A stretch of 64,000 nt of DNA from Vogesella margarita (GTDB lineage Bacteria; Pseudomonadota; Gammaproteobacteria; Burkholderiales; Chromobacteriaceae): NCBI RefSeq assembly GCF_028548475.1, contig NZ_JAQQLE010000002.1:1-64000 (forward strand), written 5' to 3'. Positions 18,842 through 30,887 of the stretch are shown here, piece by piece. Below the pieces are notes generated by a model. That model was not told the origin of the DNA and did no database searches. It was given only the letters and a program-made list of their open reading frames with translations. Every line of letters begins with the position of its first letter. The first letter of the stretch is position 1. Both the position numbers and the translations under genes were made by a program.

Positions 18842-19450
18842 ATGCCTAGCGATACCCTGCTGCTGTTTGCCCTCACCGTCTTCCCGCTGGTCTGCAGCCC
18901 CGGCCCCGACATCCTGTTCGTCGCCTCGCAAGGGCTGAGTGGCGGCCGCAGCGCCGTGCGCCGCGCCACGCTCGGCATCCTCGCCGGCTACAGCGTGCAC
19001 GCGCTGCTGGCCGCCTTCGGCATCGCCGCTCTGCTCGGCGCATGGCCGCCGCTCTTGCACGCCATCCGCTGGACCGGCCTTGCCTACCTGCTGTATCTGG
19101 CGTGGCAGATGTTCCGCGCCGCCAGCCGCCCCGGCAGCCTGCAGCTGGACAGCCGCCCGGTGCACGGCCTGTTCCGCAAGGGCCTGCTCACCAGCCTGCT
19201 CAACCCGAAAGGCCTGCTGATTTACCTGTCCATCCTGCCCAACTTCATCCGCCCCGGCGCCAGCGTGGCGACACAGGCACTGCTGCTGTCGGCCATCTTC
19301 ATCGGCTCCTGCGCCGTGGTGTACAGCGTGATCGGCTACAGCGTCGCCGGCATGGCCGGCAACGGCCGCTTCAGCGACCGCAAACGGCGGCTGGCGGAAG
19401 CGACGGCGGGGGGATTGCTGCTGCTGGCAGCGGGGATGCTGGCGAGTTGA
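18842..19450 (+). CDS. LysE/RhtB family amino-acid exporter
   Basis: 202 residues with about six membrane helices. SPGPDILFVASQGLSGG near the N-terminus and LLNPKGLLIYLSILPNFI are family signatures. Probable substrate is an amino acid sensed by the divergent Lrp-type regulator; which one cannot be told. A motif copy (19467) with a one-base-degenerate partner follows the stop. Confidence 0.9.
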   Translation: MPSDTLLLFALTVFPLVCSPGPDILFVASQGLSGGRSAVRRATLGILAGYSVHALLAAFGIAALLGAWPPLLHAIRWTGLAYLLYLAWQMFRAASRPGSLQLDSRPVHGLFRKGLLTSLLNPKGLLIYLSILPNFIRPGASVATQALLLSAIFIGSCAVVYSVIGYSVAGMAGNGRFSDRKRRLAEATAGGLLLLAAGMLAS

Positions 19451-19466
19451 GGGGCGGCGGCCAAGG

Positions 19467-19475
19467 TTGGCCGCA
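19467..19475 (+). repeat. motif copy with degenerate inverted partner
   Basis: TTGGCCGCA preceded by GGCGGCCAAGG; the left arm has G instead of T at its outer base. Confidence 0.8.
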
Positions 19476-19555
19476 GTCGCTCATGTAGGCAAAGCTGTTA
19501 TGCTTTCTGCAAGAGCCTGCTCTCTGCATCTTCAACATCAAGGCCCAATCCCACC

Positions 19556-20329
19556 ATGTCGAATAACTGGACGCGCGAGCAGCTACTGATCGCCATTAAT
19601 CTGTATTGCCAGCTACCGTTCGGAAAATTCCATCAAGGTAATCCCTTGATCATTGCCACCGCGGCCAAAATCGGACGCACACCCAGTGCCTTGGCGATGA
19701 AGCTGAGCAACCTTGCGAGTTTGGACCCGGACATCACCGGCAGCGGGCGCAAGGGATTGGCCGGCGCCTCGCAGCTCGATCGTGCGATTTGGGCGGAATT
19801 CAGCGCCAATCCGGATCAAGTTGGCTACGACAGCCAAGTGTTGGTTGATCAATTGGCCCAACAAGAAGCAACCCTGACGCCGCTGTCTAGTGATGAGGCC
19901 ACCACCACGATCACTGCCGATTACTACGCCGAAAACACCCTTAGTCAGACTAAAGTGCGAGTAAAACAAGCCTTCTTCCGTAAAGCAGTACTCAGCAGTT
20001 ATCAGGGACGCTGCTGCATTACCGGCTTGGCCGAGCCGAAACTACTCGTCGCCAGCCACATCGTGCCATGGCGTGAAAACGCGCAGCAGCGGCTGAATCC
20101 GGCAAATGGCCTGTGCTTATCGGTATTGCACGATAAAGCCTACGATCAGGGCTTGCTGACCGTGACACCAGACTTCGTCATTCGCGTGTCACCACGCTTG
20201 TTTGCGGATCAGAGCGACTTGGCCAAGGACTATCTCTGGCAATTGCACGGCAAGCCCATCACCCTACCCCAGAAATTCATACCGAATCCTGAGTTTTTGG
20301 CCTATCACGCAGACCATATTTTTAACTAA
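19556..20329 (+). CDS. HNH endonuclease-domain protein, orphan
   Basis: 257 residues. The C-terminal half carries an HNH_2-type nuclease core: YQGRCCITGL, ASHIVPWR and the NPANGLCLSVLHDKAYD block with His/Asn residues. The N-terminal region (about 1-60) looks helical and may bind DNA. No methyltransferase or other restriction partner is adjacent. GC is visibly lower than in flanking genes, so recent transfer is likely. It ends before a strong bidirectional terminator shared with gyrB. Confidence 0.85.
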   Translation: MSNNWTREQLLIAINLYCQLPFGKFHQGNPLIIATAAKIGRTPSALAMKLSNLASLDPDITGSGRKGLAGASQLDRAIWAEFSANPDQVGYDSQVLVDQLAQQEATLTPLSSDEATTTITADYYAENTLSQTKVRVKQAFFRKAVLSSYQGRCCITGLAEPKLLVASHIVPWRENAQQRLNPANGLCLSVLHDKAYDQGLLTVTPDFVIRVSPRLFADQSDLAKDYLWQLHGKPITLPQKFIPNPEFLAYHADHIFN

Positions 20330-20362
20330 GCGCGCCCGCCACAAGCGGTGGCACAGCACATA

Positions 20363-20390
20363 AAAAAAGCGGCCGGTTGGCCGCTTTTTT
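20363..20390. terminator. bidirectional terminator between HNH gene and gyrB
   Basis: A 12-bp stem with A6/T6 arms: AAAAAAGCGGCC (20363-20374), loop GGTT, GGCCGCTTTTTT (20379-20390). It works on both strands. Confidence 0.93.
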
Positions 20391-20411
20391 CTTTAAAAAC
20401 AAAAGCTTATA

Positions 20412-22817
<2,406 letters not shown>

Positions 22818-22884
22818 TCAGCCAGTGCGTCCGGGGCGGTTGCCCCACTGTTGAAAACCGTTGCCGTGCCGGCCCAAACCGGCG

Positions 22885-22915
22885 TGCGGCCAACGCTGGA
22901 CAAAGGTTGGCCGCA
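22885..22915. repeat. motif inverted pair between dnaN and gyrB
   Basis: TGCGGCCAAC (22885-22894) pairs with GTTGGCCGCA (22906-22915) around an 11-nt loop in the 158-bp dnaN-gyrB gap. Confidence 0.88.
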
Positions 22916-22960
22916 GTACGATGCCGCCCGCCGTCGTTGCCGGTGGCGGGTGGCCTGTCG

Positions 22961-24067
22961 TCAGATGCGCATCGGCATCACGACGTACTTGAAGTTGCTG
23001 TTGTCCGGGATGGTGACCAGCGTGGAGCGCACGCTGTCGCCGAACGCCATCTGCAGGGTGTCGGCCGACAGGTTGGTCAGCACGTCCAGCAGGTAGTTGA
23101 TGTTGAAGCCGATCTCCAGCTCGCCGCCCTGGTAGGCGATTTCCAGCTCTTCCTGCGCTTCTTCCTGCTCGCTGTTGGTACACAGGATGGACATCGCACC
23201 CGGCTTCAGCACCAGCCGCACGCCGCGGAATTTCTCGTTGGCGAGAATGGCGGCGCGCTGCAGCGCCTGCAGGAAGGTCACGCGCTCGATCAGGAAGATC
23301 TTGTCGTTATCCAGCGGCACCACGCGGTTGTAGTCCGGGAACTTGCCGTCCACCACCTTGCTGATGATCACGGTGTTGCCGAAGCTGAAACGCACCTGGT
23401 TGGACAGCAGCTCGATGTTGATGGTCTCGTCGCTGTCCTGCAGCAGCTTGTACAGCTCCAGGATGGTCTTGCGCGGCAGGATCACCTCGGCCTTGTCGAG
23501 GCTGGCCTCGATGTCGGCGCTGGCAAACGCCAGGCGGTGGCCGTCGGTGGAGATCAGGCGCACCTGGTTGCCCTCGGTCTGCAGCAACAGGCCGTTGAGG
23601 TAGTAACGGATGTCCTGCACCGCCATCGCGTACTGCACCTGCGAGATCAGTCGCTTCAGGTCGCGCTGGCTCAGCTGGAAGCTGGCTTGCGCGGCACTGC
23701 CGGCCGACAGCAGCGGAAAATCGTCCGCCGGCAGCGTCTGCAGGTTGAAGCGGCTCTTGCCGGCCTTCAGCATCAGGCGGCCGTCCTGCTGTTCCAGCGT
23801 CACCATGGTATTGCCGGGAATGGCACGCAGGATGTCCTGCAGCTTTTTCGCCGAGGTCGTCAGGCGGAACGCGTCGCCGGCAATGTCGTCCGGGCTGGCG
23901 GTGGTGATCTGGATTTCCAGATCGGTCGCCAGGAAGCTGACGGCTCCTGCCTGTTTTTCGATCAGCACATTCGACAGAATGGGCAGGGTGTGGCGGCGCT
24001 CGACGATGCCGGTAACAGCCAGCAGGGGCTTGAGCAGGGCATCGCGTTCGGCTTGCAGAATCAGCAT
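22961..24067 (-). CDS. dnaN: DnaN, DNA polymerase III beta sliding clamp
   Basis: 368 residues, the usual clamp length, with three repeated clamp folds; the N-terminus MLILQAERDALLKPL, the central LISTDGHRLA and the C-terminal YVVMPMRI are diagnostic. It encircles DNA and tethers polymerase III. It is 42 bp downstream of dnaA. Confidence 0.98.
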   Translation of the reverse strand: MLILQAERDALLKPLLAVTGIVERRHTLPILSNVLIEKQAGAVSFLATDLEIQITTASPDDIAGDAFRLTTSAKKLQDILRAIPGNTMVTLEQQDGRLMLKAGKSRFNLQTLPADDFPLLSAGSAAQASFQLSQRDLKRLISQVQYAMAVQDIRYYLNGLLLQTEGNQVRLISTDGHRLAFASADIEASLDKAEVILPRKTILELYKLLQDSDETINIELLSNQVRFSFGNTVIISKVVDGKFPDYNRVVPLDNDKIFLIERVTFLQALQRAAILANEKFRGVRLVLKPGAMSILCTNSEQEEAQEELEIAYQGGELEIGFNINYLLDVLTNLSADTLQMAFGDSVRSTLVTIPDNSNFKYVVMPMRI

Positions 24068-24109
24068 GTGCGGACTCCCGAAAGGGTTACAGTGTCGTTA
24101 TCAAATGAA

Positions 24110-25564
24110 TCAGTTGCGCAACATCGCGAGCAACGTATCGTAATCGTGCGCGATTTCGCTGTCATTACCGCGCATTTCGGCAATGGTCTTGCAGGCGTGC
24201 AGCACGGTGGTGTGGTCGCGGCCGCCGAAGGCGTCGCCGATGTTCGGCAAGCTGAGCGAGGTCAGCTCCTTGGCCAGCGTCATCGCCACCTGCCGCGGCC
24301 GCGCGATGTCGCGCGAGCGCTTCTTGCTGTGCATGTCGGACAGCTTGATCTTGTAGTAGTCGGCCACCGTCTTCTGGATGGTCTCGATGGTGACCTGGCG
24401 ATTGCCGGCGGCGAGGATGTCCTTCAGCGCCTCTTTCACCAGTTCCATGGTGATGCTCTGGTTGCTGAAGCGGGCATAGGCCACCACGCGCTTGAGCGCG
24501 CCTTCCAGCTCGCGCACGTTGCTGCGCACGTTCTGGGCGATAAAGAAGGCAACGTTGTGGTCGAGCTTGGTGTTGTCGGCTTCGGCCTTCTTCATCAGGA
24601 TGGCCACGCGCATTTCCAGCTCCGGCGGCTGGATCTCGACGGTCAGGCCCCAGCTGAAACGCGAGATCAGGCGCTCTTCCATGCCCTCGATCTGCTTGGG
24701 GTAGCTGTCGCAGGTCATGATCACCTGCTTGCCGCCCTCGATCAGCGCATTGAAGGCGTAGAAGAATTCTTCCTGGGTGCGGTTCTTGCCGGCGAAGAAC
24801 TGGATATCGTCGATCAGCAGCAGGTCCAGCGAGTGGTAGTAGCGCTTGAACTCGTCGAAGGCCTTGTGCTGGTAGGCGCGCATGATGTCGGCGACGTAGC
24901 GCTCGGCATGGATGTAGCGGATCTTGGCCTGCGGGTTCTTCAGATAGACGTGGTTGCCGATGGCCTGGATCAAGTGCGTCTTACCGAGGCCGACGCCGCC
25001 GTACACGAACAGCGGGTTGTAGGCCGGGTCGCCCGGGTTCTCGGCAATCTGCATCGCCGCGGCGCGCGCCAGCTGGTTACCCTTACCGGTCACCAGCGTA
25101 TCGAAAGTGAAGCTCGGATTGAGACGGGTGCTCTCGTGGCCGCCGCCGATGGCCTTGACCGCGGTCTGCTTCGCCGTCGGCGCGAACTGGCTGCTGCCGG
25201 TCGCGGCGCTGACCTTGGCCACCGCCGCCGCCACGTCAACGTTGGCCGCAGGCGGGTTGTCGTTGCCACGCGGCGCACTGCTGGCCGGCGCCGGGCGCGC
25301 CACCGCGACCGGCGCGCCGGCGGCGGCGCCGATACGCAGCTCCACGGTCACCTCGCCCAGCAGTTCGATCGCCAGCGCCTCGATGCGCGCCAGGAAGCGA
25401 TCCTTAATGAACTGCAGGATGAAGCGGTTTGGCGCGTACAGCACCACACCCTCGTCGCCGGCCTCGGCAGAGAGCGGGCGGATCCAGGTGTTGAATTGCT
25501 GTGAGGACAGTTCTTCCTCAAGACGCGTCAGGCACGCAGGCCAGAAGTTTTCCGGTTCAGTCAT
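24110..25564 (-). CDS. dnaA: DnaA, chromosomal replication initiator
   Basis: 484 residues: domain I ([22 protein letters not shown]), a variable Ala/Pro linker, AAA+ domain with Walker [10 protein letters not shown] near 183-191 and [10 protein letters not shown], and domain IV with the DnaA-box-binding [13 protein letters not shown] and [12 protein letters not shown] use the ATG at 25564; the frame also opens with TTG one codon earlier. A motif copy (25242) lies in the linker, encoded as AANV. Confidence 0.98.
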   Translation of the reverse strand: MTEPENFWPACLTRLEEELSSQQFNTWIRPLSAEAGDEGVVLYAPNRFILQFIKDRFLARIEALAIELLGEVTVELRIGAAAGAPVAVARPAPASSAPRGNDNPPAANVDVAAAVAKVSAATGSSQFAPTAKQTAVKAIGGGHESTRLNPSFTFDTLVTGKGNQLARAAAMQIAENPGDPAYNPLFVYGGVGLGKTHLIQAIGNHVYLKNPQAKIRYIHAERYVADIMRAYQHKAFDEFKRYYHSLDLLLIDDIQFFAGKNRTQEEFFYAFNALIEGGKQVIMTCDSYPKQIEGMEERLISRFSWGLTVEIQPPELEMRVAILMKKAEADNTKLDHNVAFFIAQNVRSNVRELEGALKRVVAYARFSNQSITMELVKEALKDILAAGNRQVTIETIQKTVADYYKIKLSDMHSKKRSRDIARPRQVAMTLAKELTSLSLPNIGDAFGGRDHTTVLHACKTIAEMRGNDSEIAHDYDTLLAMLRN

Positions 25565-25964
25565 CAATGCTTCAAGTTAAAAACGAAATGCCGCCGCAGA
25601 CTAACGGGTAGTTCGGGGGCGGCGGGGAGGCTGCGCGCGCGGCGGATGCCGGGCGGCAGTCACGATGTTTGGTGTGGAATCGCCCTGTCTCTGGTGTCTG
25701 GCGGGCGGCGATCCGGCGCAGCCGGTGCCGTCCGGGCGGACAGGGTCACAAGCGGTACATTCTACTGGCTTTGCCAAAAGTTATCCACAGCACCGGCGAA
25801 ATATCACTGCCGCCGGCCACGCCGAGCCACAGTGGCCACCGGATTGCCGCGACTGTGGCCGCGCCGCCGACAAGCCGGGCCGCAAACTGTTAATTAGGTT
25901 GACAATTCCGGCATTTATCTATGTAATCACGCGTTTATTTCCGTTTCGAAACAGGAAAACCATC
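25565..25964. promoter_or_regulatory. divergent dnaA-rpmH intergenic region with one DnaA box
   Basis: 400 bp without a gene. It holds one perfect DnaA box, TTATCCACA (25781-25789), and the rpmH promoter. Only one box is seen, so a full origin here is less likely than at 38.9 kb; the box may serve dnaA autoregulation. Confidence 0.7.
25899..25927 (+). promoter_or_regulatory. rpmH promoter
   Basis: -35 TTGACA (25899-25904), 17-bp spacer and -10 TGTAAT (25922-25927), about 38 bp before the rpmH start. Confidence 0.8.
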
Positions 25965-26099
25965 ATGAAACGTACTTACCAGCCTTCCACTACCCGCCGC
26001 AAGCGTACCCACGGCTTCCTCGTTCGCTCCAAGACCCGTGGTGGTCGCGCCGTTCTGGCCGCCCGTCGCGCCAAGGGCCGCAAGCGTCTGGCTGTATAA
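25965..26099 (+). CDS. rpmH: ribosomal protein bL34
   Basis: 44 residues, [18 protein letters not shown] and a basic tail ending RKRLAV, the standard bL34 sequence and length. The SD AGGA lies ahead of the ATG. First gene of rpmH-rnpA-yidD-yidC. Confidence 0.98.
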   Translation: MKRTYQPSTTRRKRTHGFLVRSKTRGGRAVLAARRAKGRKRLAV

Positions 26100-26102
26100 C
26101 GC

Positions 26103-26465
26103 TTGGACAACACATTTCGCCGTGCGCACCGGCTGTTAAAAACGGATGAGTTCTCATCCGTTTTTCATTTGCGCAACGCGCGCAGCAACCAATTGTTCCA
26201 GGTGTATGCCCGCCCGAACGGTCTGACCCACGCCCGTCTCGGTCTGGTGGTCGGCAAGAAGGTGGCCAAACGCGCCAACCGCCGCAACTACATCAAGCGC
26301 ACCGTGCGCGAGTGGTTCCGGCTGCACCGTCATGATCTGCCGCCGATGGATTTTGTCGTCAGATCACGCCAAGCCTACTATCGCGGCGAATATCACGAAG
26401 CGGTAAAGGCATTGGCTGCGCTCTTTGCTAAACTAGCCCGATGTCGCGACTCTTCGTCCTCTTGA
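26103..26465 (+). CDS. rnpA: RnpA, protein component of RNase P
   Basis: 120 residues from a TTG start three bases after the rpmH stop. [12 protein letters not shown] at the N-terminus and the RNA-binding block [18 protein letters not shown] are diagnostic. With RNase P RNA it matures tRNA 5' ends. The end overlaps yidD by 25 bp. Confidence 0.94.
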   Translation: MDNTFRRAHRLLKTDEFSSVFHLRNARSNQLFQVYARPNGLTHARLGLVVGKKVAKRANRRNYIKRTVREWFRLHRHDLPPMDFVVRSRQAYYRGEYHEAVKALAALFAKLARCRDSSSS

Positions 26466-26650
26466 TCCGCTTTTACCAGCTGGCGATCAGCCCCTGGCTG
26501 CCGCCGCGTTGCCGGTATCAGCCAACCTGCTCCGCCTATGCCGTCGAGGCATTGCAAAAGCACGGCGTGATCAAGGGCAGCTGGCTAGCGATACGACGGA
26601 TTAGTCGTTGCCACCCGCTGGGTGGCAGCGGCCATGACCCGGTTCCCTGA
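26441..26650 (+). CDS. yidD: YidD, membrane protein insertion efficiency factor
   Basis: 69 residues: [32 protein letters not shown] and RISRCHPL with conserved cysteines. An amphipathic inner-membrane protein acting with YidC. It overlaps rnpA and lies 17 bp before yidC, the usual order. Confidence 0.95.
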   Translation: MSRLFVLLIRFYQLAISPWLPPRCRYQPTCSAYAVEALQKHGVIKGSWLAIRRISRCHPLGGSGHDPVP

Positions 26651-26667
26651 CTTTTCCGGTAAGTAAG

Positions 26668-28320
26668 ATGGATTCCAAACGACTGATCATCTTTATCGCG
26701 CTGTCATTCAGCATCCTGTTGCTCTGGCAAGAATACTTCGCGCCGAAACCCGCCGCGAAGCCTGCCGTGACACAGCAAGCCAGCACAGCCGCGAGCAATA
26801 GCGATACCCCTGCCGCCGCCAGCAACGTCGCCCAGCCTGCCGACAGCAGCCTGAGCCGCGGCCAGCGCATCACCGTCACCACCGACCTGGTCAAGGCCGA
26901 AATCGACACCACCGGTGGCGATCTGCGCAGCCTGCAACTGCTCAAGCACGATGCGGCCGAAGACGCCAGCAAGCCGTTCGAGCTGTTCACCGACAAGGGC
27001 GCCCACCTGTACGTGGCGCAAACCGGCCTGGTTTCCGCCGGCAACGCCGCACTGCCGACCCACAAGACCGTGTTCAGCGCCGAAAAGACCGCCTACACGC
27101 TGCAGGGCGACAAGGTCGAGATCAAGCTGACCGCGCCGGAAGCCAATGGCGTCAAGGTGAGCAAGGTGTACACCTTCCACAAGGGCAGCTACCTGATCGA
27201 TGTGCGTTACGACATCGTCAACGCCGGCACCACGCCGCTGACCAGCACCGCCTACTTCCGCCTGCTGCGTGACGGCAAGGCACCACAAGGTGAAAGCCGC
27301 TTCGCGCAGACCTTCACCGGCCCGGCGGTGTACACCACCGAAGGCACCTTCCAGAAGGTCGCGTTCTCCGATCTGGACAAGGGCAAGGCCGAGTACGTGA
27401 AGAACAGCGACAACGGCTGGGTGGCGATGCTGCAGCACTACTTCATGAGCGCCTGGATCCTGAAACCGCTGGACGGCAAATCGGTCTGCGCCAACGCGCA
27501 GGCGTGCACCTTCCAGCTGGAACCGAAGAACGGGGCCTACTCCGCCGCCGCCATGGTCAACGTGGCACCAATCGCCGCCGGCCAGAGCGCCAGCGTCACG
27601 GTACCGCTGTACGCCGGCCCGGAAGAGTACAACACCATCACCAAGGTGGCCGACGGCATGGCCTACGCCAAGGACTTCGGCAAGGTGCACATCTTCGCCT
27701 CGCCGCTGTTCTGGCTGCTGACCAAGCTGCACAGCATGGTGCAGAACTGGGGCTGGGCCATCATCCTGCTGACGCTGATCGTGAAGGCGGTGTTCTATCC
27801 GCTGACCGCCGCGTCCTACCGCTCGATGGCGAAGATGAAGGTGCTGGCACCGCGTCTGGAAAACCTGAAGCAGCAGTACGGCGACGACCGCATGAAGTTC
27901 CAGCAGGCGGTGATGGAGATGTACAAGACCGAGAAGGTCAATCCGCTCGGCGGCTGCCTGCCGATGCTGATCCAGATTCCGGTGTTCATCGGCCTGTACT
28001 GGGCGCTGCTGGCTTCGGTCGAGCTGCGCCAGGCCGACTGGCTGTACATCGCCGACCTGGCCCGTCCGGATCCGTTCTACATCCTGCCGGCGCTGATGGC
28101 GATCACCATGTTCGCGCAGACCTTCCTCAATCCGCCGCCAGCCGATCCGATGCAGGCGAAGATGATGAAGATCATGCCGGTCGCGTTCTCGGTGATGTTC
28201 TTCTTCTTCCCGGCCGGCCTGGTGCTGTACTGGGTCGTCAACAACCTGCTGTCGATCACGCAGCAGTGGTACGTGAACAAGAACATCGAAAAAGCCCGCA
28301 AACTGGCACTGCAGTCGTAA
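26668..28320 (+). CDS. yidC: YidC membrane protein insertase
   Basis: 550 residues: N-terminal helix followed by an Ala/Ser-rich linker, a large periplasmic domain (about 60-340) and the conserved five-helix core from about 350 ([44 protein letters not shown]). It inserts membrane proteins alone or with Sec. Full length for a Gram-negative YidC. Confidence 0.97.
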   Translation: MDSKRLIIFIALSFSILLLWQEYFAPKPAAKPAVTQQASTAASNSDTPAAASNVAQPADSSLSRGQRITVTTDLVKAEIDTTGGDLRSLQLLKHDAAEDASKPFELFTDKGAHLYVAQTGLVSAGNAALPTHKTVFSAEKTAYTLQGDKVEIKLTAPEANGVKVSKVYTFHKGSYLIDVRYDIVNAGTTPLTSTAYFRLLRDGKAPQGESRFAQTFTGPAVYTTEGTFQKVAFSDLDKGKAEYVKNSDNGWVAMLQHYFMSAWILKPLDGKSVCANAQACTFQLEPKNGAYSAAAMVNVAPIAAGQSASVTVPLYAGPEEYNTITKVADGMAYAKDFGKVHIFASPLFWLLTKLHSMVQNWGWAIILLTLIVKAVFYPLTAASYRSMAKMKVLAPRLENLKQQYGDDRMKFQQAVMEMYKTEKVNPLGGCLPMLIQIPVFIGLYWALLASVELRQADWLYIADLARPDPFYILPALMAITMFAQTFLNPPPADPMQAKMMKIMPVAFSVMFFFFPAGLVLYWVVNNLLSITQQWYVNKNIEKARKLALQS

Positions 28321-28345
28321 GCAGCCGCCAAGCTGGCGTAAAATC

Positions 28346-28374
28346 AAAGCCCGGCCGTCATGGCCGGGCTTTTT
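28346..28374 (+). terminator. terminator of the rpmH-yidC operon
   Basis: Stem AAAGCCCGGCC (28346-28356) with GGCCGGGCTTT (28362-28372) and loop GTCAT, followed by further T. Confidence 0.92.
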
Positions 28375-28423
28375 GTTGAGAGTCTCCAGCCAAGCGCGCA
28401 CGCTTGCCTCGACACCTTCGCCT

Positions 28424-28443
28424 TGCGGCCAACGTTGGCCGCA
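28424..28443. repeat. palindromic copy of the dispersed motif
   Basis: Perfect 20-bp TGCGGCCAACGTTGGCCGCA between the yidC terminator and mnmE. Confidence 0.92.
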
Positions 28444-28468
28444 AGCAACCGACCCGACGGACTCCGCG

Positions 28469-29821
28469 ATGAACCTTGCCTACACCCCCAGCACCATCTG
28501 TGCCGTTGCCACCGCCCCCGGACGCGGCGGCGTCGGCGTGGTACGCATCTCCGGCCAGCAGCTGCTGCCGCTGGCCCAGGCCATCAGCGGCGGCAAGACG
28601 CCCAGACCGCGCTACGCCACCTACACCGACTTCGTCGCCGCCGACGGCACGCCGATCGACAACGGCCTGCTGCTGTACTTCCCCGGCCCCAACAGCTTTA
28701 CCGGCGAGGACGTGATCGAGCTGCAGGGCCACGGCGGGCCGGTGGTGCTGAAGATGCTGCTGTCGCGCTGCGTCGAGCTGGGCGCGCGGCTGGCCGAACC
28801 CGGCGAATTCACCAAGCGGGCGTTCCTGAACGACAAACTGGACCTCGCGCAGGCAGAGAGCGTCGCCGACCTGATCGACGCCGCCAGCGAGAGCGCCGCC
28901 AGGAGCGCGCTGAAATCGCTGAAGGGTGCCTTCTCCGGCGAGATCCACGTGCTGGTCGACGAGCTGATCAACCTGCGCATGCTGGTGGAGGCGACGCTGG
29001 ACTTTCCCGAGGAAGACATCGATTTCCTCGAAAAGGCCGATGCCGTCGGCCGCCTGCGTCGCCTGCGCGGCCAACTGCAAATCGTGCAGCGCACCGCCCG
29101 CCAGGGCGCGCTGCTGCGCGAAGGCATGCACGTGGTACTGGTCGGCCAGCCCAACGTCGGCAAGTCCAGCCTGATGAACGCACTGGCCGGCGACGATATC
29201 GCCATCGTCACCGACATCGCCGGCACCACCCGCGATACCGTGCGCGAGGAGATCGTCATCGACGGCGTGCCGGTGCACATCATCGACACCGCCGGCCTGC
29301 GCGACACCGACGACGTGGTGGAAAAGATCGGCATCGAACGTACCTGGCAGGCGGTGGAGCGCGCCGACGTGGCGCTGGTGCTGGTCGACAGCCGCGAGGG
29401 CATCGTGCCGGAAGTCGAGGCCATCCTCGACAAGCTGCCGCCGCGCCTGCCGCGCGTACACGTGTTCAACAAGGTGGACCTGTCCGGCGACAAGGTTGGC
29501 CGCAACGAGGAAGACGGCCACCCGGTGGTGCGCCTGTCCGCCCGCACCCACGCCGGCGTGGACGACCTGCGCGCACTGCTGCTGGAGATGATCGGCTACC
29601 AGGGCGACAGCGAGGGCGTGTTCCTCGCCCGCGAACGCCACCTGGACGCCATCGCCCGCGCCGCCGGCCACCTCGACCTCGCCGAGCAGGATTGGCAGAT
29701 GGTGGAAATCTTCGCCGAGGAGCTGCGCATGGCGCAGAACGCGCTGTCGGAAATCACCGGCCGCTTCACCCCCGACGACCTGCTGGGCGTGATCTTCTCG
29801 CGCTTCTGCATCGGCAAGTAG
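28469..29821 (+). CDS. mnmE: MnmE, tRNA modification GTPase
   Basis: 450 residues: N-terminal formyl-THF-binding domain ([20 protein letters not shown]), helical domain and inserted G domain with GQPNVGKSS near 225, [16 protein letters not shown] and NKVD, ending in the conserved FCIGK. With MnmG it modifies wobble U34 in several tRNAs. ATG 28469 fits the family; an open frame extends upstream. A motif copy (29496) is encoded as KVGRN. Confidence 0.97.
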   Translation: MNLAYTPSTICAVATAPGRGGVGVVRISGQQLLPLAQAISGGKTPRPRYATYTDFVAADGTPIDNGLLLYFPGPNSFTGEDVIELQGHGGPVVLKMLLSRCVELGARLAEPGEFTKRAFLNDKLDLAQAESVADLIDAASESAARSALKSLKGAFSGEIHVLVDELINLRMLVEATLDFPEEDIDFLEKADAVGRLRRLRGQLQIVQRTARQGALLREGMHVVLVGQPNVGKSSLMNALAGDDIAIVTDIAGTTRDTVREEIVIDGVPVHIIDTAGLRDTDDVVEKIGIERTWQAVERADVALVLVDSREGIVPEVEAILDKLPPRLPRVHVFNKVDLSGDKVGRNEEDGHPVVRLSARTHAGVDDLRALLLEMIGYQGDSEGVFLARERHLDAIARAAGHLDLAEQDWQMVEIFAEELRMAQNALSEITGRFTPDDLLGVIFSRFCIGK

Positions 29822-29848
29822 GCGCCCTGCCGCAAACACCGCCCGCCC

Positions 29849-29872
29849 AACCCGCCGCCGTGGCGGGTTTTT
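29849..29872 (+). terminator. terminator of mnmE
   Basis: Stem AACCCGCC (29849-29856) with GGCGGGTT (29862-29869) and a T5 tail. Confidence 0.88.
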
Positions 29873-29891
29873 GCTGTGCGCTCGCGCCGCC

Positions 29892-30779
29892 TCAGCCCGC
29901 CGCCTGCGCCGACGCGACAAAGGCCGCCACCAGCGGCGACACCTCTGCCCCGGGCGCCTGCGCCAGCACCACCCGCTGCGCCGGCAGCGTTTCCGCCAGC
30001 GGACGGCAGGCGATGGCCGTGCCGTCGTAGCTGCAGTCGCCGGCCGGCCGGGTGCACGACAGCGCCACGCCATAACCGTGCGCCACCAGCCCGCGCTGCA
30101 TCTCGAAACTCTGCACCGTCTGCGCGATGCGCGGCGTCAGCTGCTGCTGCCAGAACAGCGATAGCAGGTACTCGCGGGTGTGCGGAATGTCCTCCAGCAC
30201 CAGCGGCTGGGCGGCCAGCTGCGCCAGCGACACCGTGTCCTGCGCCGCCAGCGGGTGGTCGGCCGGCAGCAGCGCGTACGGCGACAGCTCCGCCAGCGTG
30301 CTGCGCGCCGTCTGCGCGTCGATGGCCAGCTCGTAGGTCAGCGCCAGCTCGGCCTTGCCGCTGCGCAGCGCGCGCTGCACCGTGGCCAGATCGCCTTCCA
30401 GCAGCGTGACCGCCACCTGCGGATGGCGCGCGTGAAAACCGGCCAGCAGCCGTGGCGCAAAGTAGGGGCCGAGATCCTGGAAGCAGATCAGCGACAGCTG
30501 GCCGCGCAGCTCGCCGGACGCGTCACCAGCGCCGAGAGCCGCCGCCTGGCCGAGTATGTCGCGCGCCTGCGCCAGCACGCGCTGGCCGGCGGCGGTCAGC
30601 TCCACCCCGCGGCTGGCCTGGCGACGGAACAGCGCGCTGCCGAGCGCCGTCTCCAGCTGCGCGATGGCCAGCGACACCGACGGTTGCGACACGTGGCAGG
30701 CACGCGCGGCGGCGCTGACACCGCCATGCTCGACGGTAGCGACGAAGTACTGCAGCTGGCGCAGCGAGAAATTGATCAT
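29892..30779 (-). CDS. LysR family transcriptional regulator
   Basis: 295 residues: N-terminal HTH (LRQLQYFVATVEHGGVSAAARACHVSQPSVSLAIAQLE) and a LysR substrate-binding domain from about 95. Start ATG 30779 gives the normal N-terminus. It is divergent from a PhyH-family dioxygenase gene, which it probably controls; the effector is unknown. Confidence 0.94.
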   Translation of the reverse strand: MINFSLRQLQYFVATVEHGGVSAAARACHVSQPSVSLAIAQLETALGSALFRRQASRGVELTAAGQRVLAQARDILGQAAALGAGDASGELRGQLSLICFQDLGPYFAPRLLAGFHARHPQVAVTLLEGDLATVQRALRSGKAELALTYELAIDAQTARSTLAELSPYALLPADHPLAAQDTVSLAQLAAQPLVLEDIPHTREYLLSLFWQQQLTPRIAQTVQSFEMQRGLVAHGYGVALSCTRPAGDCSYDGTAIACRPLAETLPAQRVVLAQAPGAEVSPLVAAFVASAQAAG

Positions 30780-30800
30780 GTTTTCCAATAATGAAAAATA

Positions 30801-30824
30801 GGAAATATATATTTTCACTATGAT
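30801..30824 (+). promoter_or_regulatory. candidate activator-dependent promoter of the PhyH gene
   Basis: A -10-like TATGAT (30819-30824) has no recognisable -35; instead an AT-rich imperfect inverted repeat, GAAATATATATTTTC (30802-30816), overlaps that position. This suits activation by the divergent LysR protein but is inference. Confidence 0.45.
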
Positions 30825-30887
30825 AGCGCCGGATCCGATACTGGAGTGGCCAACAAGGCCTACCCCACCGCAAGCAAGGAGCAGCAG

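Noticed and set aside
25565-25964. dnaA-rpmH gap as the replication origin
   Set aside because: Only one DnaA box is visible, against seven in 38884-39262. It remains a fallback if the latter fails.
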